Source: Macrolepiota albuminosa
Taxonomy: Eukaryota > Basidiomycota > Agaricomycetes > Agaricales > Agaricaceae
Assembly: GCA_027475525.1 (NCBI GenBank)
Contig: JAMWFC010000059.1
Location: 620,001 to 684,000 of the forward strand
Reading direction: 5' to 3'
DNA length: 64,000 bases
Shown: positions 56,074-64,000 of the stretch, in pieces
Numbering within the stretch: position 1 is the first letter of the stretch
Layout: each line of letters opens with the position of its first letter
Notes under the pieces: generated by a model
What the model saw: only the letters and a program-made list of their open reading frames with translations
Told to the model about the DNA's origin: nothing
The model's database searches: none
Program-made: the position numbers and the translations under genes

Positions 56074-58640
56074 GTGATAGGGCTATCACCCGTATTTGAT
56101 TATATTTTCAGAGGACCGGAGTTGGAGCGAATGACTTTGTACGAGTGGTCATCGAGATGTAAGAGAGTAAAGTTGACTAGCAGAACATGTAATATATTGG
56201 TCGATGATGACAACATATCCCTGGGTGAAATGAAAAACATGCAGGGTTTGGTGGTTATTAAATTCTCAACTCGTCATCCGCTTTCCAATACTCATGGTAC
56301 TTATGTGTATCCTCCTTTATGTAGGTGTGTCCCTAATTTAGTAGGCGGAAATTTACCTAGGAAGGATCAAGGGGATAGAGAGTACTATTGTGCGACCATG
56401 TTAACGCTTTTCAAACCTTGGCGTACAGGACATGACCTTAAAAATACTGGAGAAATGTGGGATTCAGCTTTTGAATATACATCCTTCAATAAGCGTCAAC
56501 TCACATTGCTCAAGAACATGAACATACGATATGAATGCTTAGATGCGGCCGACAACTTTTATGCTCAGCTGAAGAGCGGAGGTGTAGGTCTTACTAATTC
56601 AACGCTGACCAGAGATGAACTATCTGACATGATGCAGCGGGACGAAACCAAAAACTTTGAGGACATGGACGATATAATCGCAGGTGTTGATGAAGAAGCA
56701 TCTGCTGTGTTTGGCAAGAAAGAATTAAAACATAGATCTGATAGGCTGCAAATGTCAACAACTATGGCAGATCTGGGGTGGAGAGATCCTATAATGGACC
56801 AAGTGTTTCCTCAAATCGACGCCGTTGAACCTATGAATGAAGAACGTAACTCTTCTTACTCGAAAGCTGTTGTTACAGCAAAGCGGGATGAGGTGCTGAA
56901 AAGCCAAAATTCCAGCATACCTGCATGCAGTGGTAAGTTACCAGACAGCGTACCAGAACTACCGGGACATGTCGACATAGTAGATAGGAAGTATCTTCAG
57001 AAGATATATGTGGACGATAAATGGGAACCTACTATCGCTATTATATCTTCAGACTACGGGCTGAATGAAGAATAGCTAAGAGTGTTCCGCATTGTGGCTA
57101 ATCACGCAACGTCGTATATGTCTGAGCAACTTAAATTGTATATGGGAGGAATGGGGGGCACCGGAAAAACCCAGGTGCTCCGAGCCCTCATCAAGTATTT
57201 TGAAGCTAGAGGAGAGGCATATCGTCTGGCTGTGGTTGCACCTACCGGCACTGCTGCATTGCTTATAGGTGGCTCAACATATCATTCAATGTTCGGCATT
57301 AATGACATGGTTGGTGTATCGAAGAAACAACTCGCTGAAATTAAAACCCGTTTACTAGGTGTCGAATACATATTTTTCGACGAAGTATCTATGTTATCGT
57401 GTCGAGACTTGTATAAGATTTCCGCAAGACTGGCTCAGCTGTCCGGTAGACTAGATATCCCTTTTGGTGGTATGAACATGGTATTTGCAGGTGATTTCGC
57501 TCAGTTGCCCCCTGTCGCTGGGCACGAAGGATCGGCGTTATATAGTAGAACTGTAGGTTTAAATACCAAAACATTGAAGGATCAGGAGTCTGCCATAGGC
57601 AAGGCTGTATGGCATCAAGTAATGACCGTTGTCATATTGCGTAAAAACATGAGGCAGAAAACTCAGTCTATGGAGGATGCAGCTTTGCGTACCGTGCTCA
57701 AAAACATGAGGTATAGAGCATGCACCAAAGAAGACGTGAAGTTTCTTAAGAGCAGATCATTGGCCGTCTCTAATAGTTGCCCATCTATATCCGATAAACA
57801 GTTCAGAAATGTTTCTATAATCACTGCACAAAACGTAGACAAAGACGCTATTAATATTATAGAAAGTACTTGATTCGCAAGCGAGAGCCATCAGGAACTA
57901 GTGCATTTCTACAGCAAAGATAGTCCGTCATCCAGAGATGGCGATGCAACAAAAACCCATTCATCTAACTACACGCGCTCTAAAGAAACCACAAGATTTC
58001 CTTCAACTATACAGCGTGCGTTGTGGGACCAACCTCCATCATCTTGCAGTGTTCAAGTCGCGGGAAAGCTGTCGTTGTGTGTAGGCTTGCCTGTTATAAT
58101 CAAGAATAATGCGGCTACAGAATTATGCATCACCAACAGACAGGAAGGTTTTGTGTATGGTTGGAAAAGTTGCATCGGATTGGCCGGACAAATTATGCTG
58201 GATACGTTATTTGTACTACTCAACAATCCTCTGCAAAGAGTAAAAATTGATGGACTTCCCGGTAATGTGGTTCCGATTGTACGTACAAGCGTGCATCTTA
58301 AATGTAGACTCCCTAGCGATGACAGCGTGTCTTTGTCTCGATCACAGGTAGAGGTATTGGTAAACTACGCCATGACGGATTACACGAGTCAAGGAAAAAC
58401 TAGACCTTACAATCCAGTAGACTTAACCAAGTGTCAATCGCACCAAGCCACACTGCACTATCCCGCAGTGCTACTGCTGCAGGAACGCTCATCATACAAG
58501 GATTTGATGCTAACAAAATACAAGGCAAAGCGAGTGGCGCATTGCGCAGGGAATTTCGTGACTTGGAACTGCTCGATGAAATAACCAAACTCAGATATAT
58601 GAACCAGCTCCCTAAAAGTTTTGTCAATTCACCTAGATGA
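56074..58640 (+). pseudogene. Helitron PIF1-family helicase
   Basis: Starts GLSPVFDYIFRGPELERM and continues through a linker to TAG at 57,073, where the context (LNEE*LRVFRIVANHA) suggests Gln. Helicase motifs: Walker A GGMGGTGKTQ (about 57,145), TPTGTAA-like APTGTAALLIGG, Walker B YIFFDEVSML, GDFAQLPPV and LRKNMRQ. After TGA at 57,871 come LSLCVGLPVIIKNN and DYTSQGKTRP. A frameshift near 58,440 leads to SRSATAAGTLIIQGFD and REFRDLELLDEITKLRY, the usual end of the Helitron helicase. TGA at 58,638 separates it from the peptidase in the same frame. Confidence 0.9.
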
Positions 58641-59765
58641 TCTGATCTAATTCATTCATTTAGACAATGCAAACGAAAAGGTTACATGCCCCCTAACCTT
58701 CATACGGCCTTACATTGGAGTGACAAGGACCCTTATGATGATGCATCATTCCCGGATATCAAATGGCAGGTTGCTAGTGAAGATAGACCTATTAAGCTAC
58801 CGCAGTCCCCTAAAAGCAGATTTATTCCAGCTAAGGGCACTCAGCCCATAGTGCATCCTCAACCAATACACAACAAAATAAACCGGAACTGCGATGATGG
58901 TTCACTCAACTTGAAAATTTCGAAAAATCATATAAGCGGTGAACAGGAATTAAATTTGGACAGATGTGGAGGACTGGTTGGAACTAAGTGGAATGCCAAC
59001 AGTTGTGCGTACGACGCGGTAATAACTATATTGTACAATATGTGGCAAGATGACATGTCACTATGGTCGACGACTTTCCGATCATTTGGGACATCAATTA
59101 TGCGAAGAATGGAAAGCAACTTCTTATCAACACACGAAAGTAAAATCACGCTGGAGGACGCAAGAGAGGATTTGAGAAATTGTATGAACAATCGCAATCC
59201 GAGAAACTTTTTGTATGGTGAACTAACGAGTGTTCATGCTGTGATCGAAGAGTTGCTTACATACAAGCAAAATGTATACACATCATACATGCACTGTCCA
59301 CGCGGTCATGCAGTTAACAGAAGAGCCGTTACGTCAAATTCGTGTCAGATTGCCATACTAGATAATTCACAGCTGTCAATACAACATTTCTTAAGGAACA
59401 TGGAATTTCTTACTAAATCTCGGTGCAGAACATGCACGTCTGAATTAGTTAGAATAATGAGAACAGTATACACGGCACCAATACTGTCTTTTGATGTGGC
59501 GTCAATCGACATCGCAATTAATAGATACGTCGACGTGCCGGTTTATGGGTCGGGAGACAGACGATATATCCTAAAAGGTATCATATATTTTGCAAACAGT
59601 CATTTTACTTGTCGATACGTGGATTTGTCTTTGAGGGTGTGGTTCCATGACGGTTTAATTACTGGTAGAAGGTTGATTGTCGAAGAAGGCAGCCTGGATA
59701 CGTTGGATATACAAGTCTGCAGAGGTAGTAAAGCAACAATAGTGTTATACGTCAGAGTGGCGTAA
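58641..59765 (+). CDS. USP-like cysteine peptidase domain fused to the Helitron protein
   Basis: About 360 open codons in the same frame as the helicase end, separated only by the TGA at 58,638. Features of ubiquitin-specific peptidases are visible: a Cys box TKWNANSCAYDAVITILY (catalytic Cys about 59,005), paired CxxH/CxxC-like sites (MHCPRGH; RCRTCTSE) and a His box YFANSHFTCRYVD (His at 59,601) followed by VWFHDGL. It may protect the transposition machinery from ubiquitin-dependent turnover or process the polyprotein; both are inference. Cysteine proteases (OTU, ULP1) are known partners of Helitron proteins in other eukaryotes. Ends at TAA 59,763-59,765. Confidence 0.75.
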   Translation, partial: SDLIHSFRQCKRKGYMPPNLHTALHWSDKDPYDDASFPDIKWQVASEDRPIKLPQSPKSRFIPAKGTQPIVHPQPIHNKINRNCDDGSLNLKISKNHISGEQELNLDRCGGLVGTKWNANSCAYDAVITILYNMWQDDMSLWSTTFRSFGTSIMRRMESNFLSTHESKITLEDAREDLRNCMNNRNPRNFLYGELTSVHAVIEELLTYKQNVYTSYMHCPRGHAVNRRAVTSNSCQIAILDNSQLSIQHFLRNMEFLTKSRCRTCTSELVRIMRTVYTAPILSFDVASIDIAINRYVDVPVYGSGDRRYILKGIIYFANSHFTCRYVDLSLRVWFHDGLITGRRLIVEEGSLDTLDIQVCRGSKATIVLYVRVA

Positions 59766-61291
59766 TCGTATATTACCGATGGGGAGTTGTTTAGTTTGAA
59801 TCAAGTCTGTGTATTTAAGGATATAGGTCGTATTACTATATTACTACGAAGCCATCCACCTACGCTAGAAGTGATATTGTTCAAACGACCCCCTTGCAAA
59901 ATCAGGACAGTTAACGTGAATTTGGACGCTGTGAGGTCATATGATCTTCAAACCGGTCGTACACCCAAACACTGACATAATATATGTTAAATGTGCCCAT
60001 AGATAATACAATTTAATCTGATTTAAAGTAAAATATAATGTATTTTCATCTACGACAGCTAAACAAGGACTACGTAATCTGTAAAGATGATCCTCGGTAT
60101 ATCTATTAAGTGAACAAAGGTGCATGTTATATAAGCGTTTGGTGGGACAATCGATTTACTTATATATTTATTTACTTAATTACTTATTTATGCATGTATT
60201 CACATGTATTAAACATGGTGTGTTAGTTAGTAATCATGAGTTTGGGCACGTTATGTCCACCGTATGTAACCTGGCCAATTTTATGACCGTGAAATTTTTA
60301 ACGTGATGGTATATTATGTAAGCGTTCGGTGGGACGATCAGTTTAATTATATTTGTTTATTTATTTTGTCATTGTTTTAAATGCATATTAAATTATAAAA
60401 GGAATGATTAGTAAAATTAAATACCGAATTCGTAAACATGACTTTGTATTACATAATGATTCGGTGGAATGACTGTTTGGATAGTACGTAGCAAACACAC
60501 ATATATACATTTACTCGTTGTCATGCCACTTTGTACAAGGCTAGCCAACAAGCAAACCCGGTTTCTACTTGTAAAAGTAAGAAACACAATTGTTTATTTA
60601 AAAACAAAAGGTACAAATTTATGGTATGTTGAAACGACTTATGATACGTGTCTATTTGATGATATGTATTACTATTTTGTTTTTTATATATTAAAGTACG
60701 TACGTAATCCTTCACCTCTTCTCCCATGATGTGCTCTCCACCTTTCTATGTCTTTCAGTCTGTTGGTTCCTTTCGATGGTTTCTTATACTGGCTATGTTA
60801 CATCTGGCTTCCTCTTACGAAATGCTATTGTACGCTCTAGAAAATGCATTCCCACCCCCGCTTGGTTGTACTGGTACTAGTATGCTATGTTGCCATGTAC
60901 TTGCTCAATGGACACCTGATGGAAGCGAATACCATCGCTGTATATCGACTTGGTACTTATTACTCATTCCGGGCTATAACACTCCGATGGGTAAAAGTAT
61001 ATCAAGTAATACAGTACAGAAAGAACGTCAGTCTGATTGGTCTATGGATTTGCGCGAGTCAAAACGAAACATTTCTGCACGAACCTCTACGGAAAATACG
61101 ACGCGTTCCTCATACACCAACGGGATGAACTACAATACACTAATTTGATAAACCAGCCAATATGTTGAGTTATCATTAAAACATATAGTTAGCGCGAACT
61201 CACTACTTTACACAACAAATGTACGATGTCGATGTGTCCTCTCAATATATCTTCATATACGTTTACATTTGTTATTCCACTCACATAACAT
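59766..61291. other. AT-rich region with a recurring motif; no firm gene
   Basis: The motif TAAGCGTTTGGTGGGACRATC recurs as variants at about 60,131, 60,318 and 60,454 (and once at about 62,118), each preceded by a TTATATAA/TTATGTAA-like word and followed by T-rich sequence, spacing about 140-190 bp for the first three. A short coding-like stretch follows at 60,726-61,160 (LTRWVKVYQVIQYRKN in one frame), too weak to call. The Helitron 3' terminus should lie here; I did not find an unambiguous hairpin plus CTRR. Confidence 0.45.
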
Positions 61292-61801
61292 CATGTCCGC
61301 GCTCCCCATATCTAGTATTCAGTGTTGGTGCCTCCGCACTTCCGCTACATCATCGCGCGGCAGACAGATGAGGGAAATGGCGGATGTTTCCTTATCTACA
61401 GTATCCAGTTGGTACTTCAATGTATTGACGCAGGTGAACGTTGCCGATCTAGTGTTCTGGTGAGTTTTTCTGGACATTTTAGCGTTTATAGGCAGTTTTA
61501 TGATGTCGAATTTATATATTACCATCAGCGCTTATGCTCATAGAGACCGTAACACGCGACATCTCACGATAAAGGGATTTGACCAAGAAAGTCGTCTCAT
61601 TGCGGCTTTTCACTTATACCCGAGCGACGATGAGCAACACTTAGATGAAGCATACACTTATTCGTATGCAGGTGCATCGTACAGCTGGACAGCTTGGGCC
61701 ATAACAGTAACGCACATCGTTCCAACTAGCGTAACTCGTCATCACATGTTAAACATGTCTTCGAGAGAAATAGTGAGTATTCCGTCTTCCGGTCTTTCAT
61801 A
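61292..61801 (+). CDS. Small hypothetical protein, probably spliced
   Basis: ATG at 61,292 (MSALPISSIQCWCLRTSA). If a 36-bp intron (61,459-61,494, GTGAGT...GGCAG) is removed, the frame joins a well-formed second exon (LYITISAYAHRDRNTRHLTI ... YSYAGASYSWTAWAITVTHI), ending TAG at 61,801. The second part is beta-rich; no known domain. An intron this short is at the low end for the locus, so the joint is tentative. Confidence 0.3.
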
Positions 61802-63428
61802 GTCTCATTTTGTTAGTGCAGGCACATTACAGACCTCACATGAGCGGAACGTATGTATTACATATGTATCTTCTATGTGAGTAAGTTTAATTCTAACGCT
61901 TACCGTGCCTTATAAGTTTCACACATAATTTAATTGTATTATCAATGCACTGTGTTTCACGGTTTATTGCAGTAAATACACACCGTATTTGTCTATCTAC
62001 GTACGTGTATATATATCGTATTTAAACTTAGGAATATGTAACATAACAATAACTACTATACGTAAATAATTAACAATTAATAATTAATTGATAATTGATA
62101 ATTAATATATATTATATAAGTGTTTGGTTGGACGGCCTGTTTACTTAGATACCTTTCCTCTGCAGTTAGCGTGAATGCTGATGTGATAGCGCCGAACCGG
62201 TCACGCAATTGCGCGACCTATGTGTATTGGTGTCAGAGGCAAAAGCTATCAGCTGACTACTACTTATTTACAGGGTGAGGATGAAGGGTTGACGAATAAA
62301 CGAGTAAAATAAACTAATGAAGTATACTAGAGTTAAAACACATGTGCAAGCGCCTTAATAGGTCAGCATATTTTCTGATGGAACATGTTTCTGGATCCAG
62401 CAGTTTCTTTTGGCATACTTTATATAACGTGACTTGATAGATCTACGGCAATCTCCATGCAACTCGTGAGCAGCTTGGTCGTCAGCATCTGCTCTCATGG
62501 AATCACTGAAACAGGCGCTGCTGACATTCAAAGTGTGCATGCCTTTTTTTGTTTTTTTTTTGTTATGATTACTGATACTGTTATATACGATTCGAACATT
62601 GCATATTATACAAACGTTGCTGATATTTCTCTCTTCTGCGCTACCATGTCGCGCCGCGCTGGCAAGTCACAATAACGTGGTCATATTGACACTGCAACGT
62701 CACGTATTCAACACCCTAAGATGTAGGCCTCAGTCTCGTCGACGTTTTGATCAAATTCGGCAGGTAGATCTCGGTCACGCCGTGCTAGCAACGGCCCATA
62801 CAAGCAAGTTTCTATTCTTTCAACACTATCTGTTAGTACTACTCTCAGCTCTTGAGATGCTCTGGTTCTTTAGCCACCATTCAGACAAGTGTGGGCCCCT
62901 CAGCACCACTTCCAGACTGCTTCTATAAGCCAGAGTTTGCCAGAGTTTGCTCTTTATTTGTGCAATTGTTTGTGTAGGCAATTTTTGAGTTTTTAAGGTT
63001 TTGTTGTACTGTACAGTTGTTTCCCATGCTTCAGAGGCCCCAAAAGCGTCCAACCTGGCATAGGAAATCCCTAGACTTGTTCTCTTTGGATCTCCCTCTG
63101 CCAGGTGAGTACCTTGATATTGTTAGTATATATTCTAATACACTTTGGATCTCCCTCTGCCAGCTGTGTGACTGAGCCATAGCCTCTAGAGGTCACCCTT
63201 ACAGCAGAACAAGTCTCTACATTTCAATCTGGGAGCCCTCTTCAGCCTGCTTGAGCCCTCTCTTGCCCCTTTAGGTCCCTCCCCCACTGGATCACTCCCT
63301 GCCCCTCTGTTGCTTCTATGACCCAACCAGCCCCCTCAGACACTCCCCTGGACACTTCTGCCCCTCAGGATGATGCCTGGGGTTGCTTGCTTGCTCTGGA
63401 GACTCAGGTGTCCCATACAATCCATATC
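61802..63428. other. Non-coding or decayed sequence between Helitrons
   Basis: Mostly AT-rich to about 62,900, with a palindromic AATTAATTAATTGATAATT run near 62,070-62,100. From 62,930 it is C/T-rich and CpG-poor, including a 10-bp duplication (CAGAGTTTGC, 62,933-62,952) and two copies of TTTGGATCTCCCTCTGCCAG about 60 bp apart (63,085 and 63,144). Near 63,320 a short Pro/Ser/Thr stretch (MTQPAPSDTPLDTSAPQDD) looks like the start of a gag-type protein but ends within 50 codons. Confidence 0.4.
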
Positions 63429-64000
63429 TCTCAGTCAAATTCCAATGTTATATCAATGTAGAAGTCTGTGCTTCAGTGGATGCAATCAAATACATTCATA
63501 AGTACATTTACAAGCAACATGATAGGACAACTTTGTAGATTGCTAAGGAGGAGAGAGATGCAATCAAAGAACATTTGGATGCCAGATACATTTCTGCCTC
63601 TGAGGCTTGCTGGCACATCTTTGAATTCAATATGCATGCTGATATAGCATGAAGTCTATTTTCCAAATGATAAACTCATACAGGTGGTGGCTGCTAGACT
63701 TAATACAGACAAGACTGCACTCATAGCTTTGTTTGAAGCCAATACTAGGTTTCCCAACAATAACACCACTTATCAGAACTTTCCAACTAAGTTTGCTTAT
63801 GAGGCATCTAAACAGAGTTGAAAGGAGAGACAGAGAGGTACATGTACTTTGCTTTACCAAGACAGAAAGAAAGAGTCCATCTCAGAATACTCTTGACTGT
63901 TGTAATCAATGCAACTTTATGAGCTAATCTCAGGACAGTTAATGGCCATATCTATCCAACTTATCAGAAAACATACAAGGCTTTAGGTCTTTTGAAGAAT
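63429..64000 (+). pseudogene. Decayed Helitron Rep fragment, runs off the window
   Basis: The frame reads VEVCASVDAIKYIHKYIYKQ, then KEHLDARYISASEACWHIFE, which is the two-Tyr region of Helitron Rep. After stops and a frameshift it reads KTALIALFEANTRF..YQNFPTKFAYEA and, at the edge, LRTVNGHIYPTYQKTYKALG. Order and spacing follow the protein. Stops are frequent and CpG is rare. It belongs to the same broad type as the 7.4-9.7 kb copy (animal/plant-like Helitron series) rather than the 51-60 kb element. Confidence 0.8.

Larger units (their letters stand above)
51222..59765 (+). mobile_element. Helitron with C-terminal cysteine peptidase
   Basis: A rolling-circle element encoding, in order, a long N-terminal region with a Cys cluster, an HUH Rep domain, a PIF1-family helicase and a USP-like peptidase. 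All are in what was one reading frame of about 2,550 codons once the solo LTR is removed. Seven TGA and two TAG stops plus two frameshifts now break it. Coordinates cover the coding part only; the 5' TC and 3' hairpin-CTRR termini were not located. It is separate from the decayed Helitrons at 7.4-9.7 kb and 63.4-64 kb. Confidence 0.9.

Noticed and set aside
13704..58640. TGA read as a sense codon (alternative nuclear code)
   Set aside because: The inner element, the youngest and fully intact, has no internal TGA in its three long frames. The other TGAs sit at positions where Arg is natural, not Trp, and frameshifts accompany them. Decay by CGA-to-TGA explains the data better.
1..64000. tRNA or rRNA genes
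   Set aside because: No cloverleaf-compatible segment with A/B box spacing or rRNA-like stretch was noticed; a dedicated scan (tRNAscan-SE, Infernal) was not possible.

Overview
The window looks like nuclear DNA of a filamentous basidiomycete (Agaricomycetes-type). It has short GT-AG introns of about 45-65 bp, Ty3/gypsy chromoviruses, a LINE with a C-terminal RNase H, HUH-type Helitrons, a JmjC-like gene and proteins with Cys-cluster/KGKRRASP/coiled-coil composition. No housekeeping gene, rRNA or tRNA was recognised. Almost all of it is transposon or decayed transposon. The species cannot be named from the sequence.

Layout: 0.4-2.6 kb holds a broken Cys-cluster/coiled-coil gene. 3.0-5.5 kb (minus) is a 5'-truncated chromovirus. 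5.5-9.7 kb is AT-rich, with two decayed copies of one Helitron in opposite orientations. From 10.0 to 36.8 kb there is a three-level nest: a minus-strand LINE (10.0-11.8 and 31.6-36.8 kb) is split by a plus-strand chromovirus (11,832-31,621; TSD TAGCG), which is itself split by a young, intact minus-strand Ty3/gypsy element (18,022-26,643; TSD TTAC). Both joints restore an open reading frame when the insert and one TSD copy are removed. 36.8-37.4 kb is a tandem array; 37.4-38.4 kb (minus) a second Cys-cluster gene; 38.4-41.0 kb non-coding with short tandem duplications. 41.0-50.7 kb carries three intron-containing genes (a possible nucleic-acid-binding protein, an unknown, and a JmjC-like protein). 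51.2-59.8 kb is a Helitron whose Rep-helicase reading frame runs into a C-terminal USP-like cysteine peptidase, interrupted by a solo LTR of the inner-element family. 59.8-63.4 kb is mostly non-coding and the window ends inside another decayed Helitron.

Two points stand out. First, the inner element has gag, protease and RT-integrase in three successive -1 frames. A canonical slippery heptamer sits at each junction (G GGT TTT directly before the gag stop; G GGA AAA just before the protease stop), which predicts double -1 frameshifting. Second, premature stops in the decayed genes are almost exclusively TGA, with some TAG and no TAA, as expected from CGA-to-TGA change at methylated CpG. The intact inner element carries almost no CpG at all.
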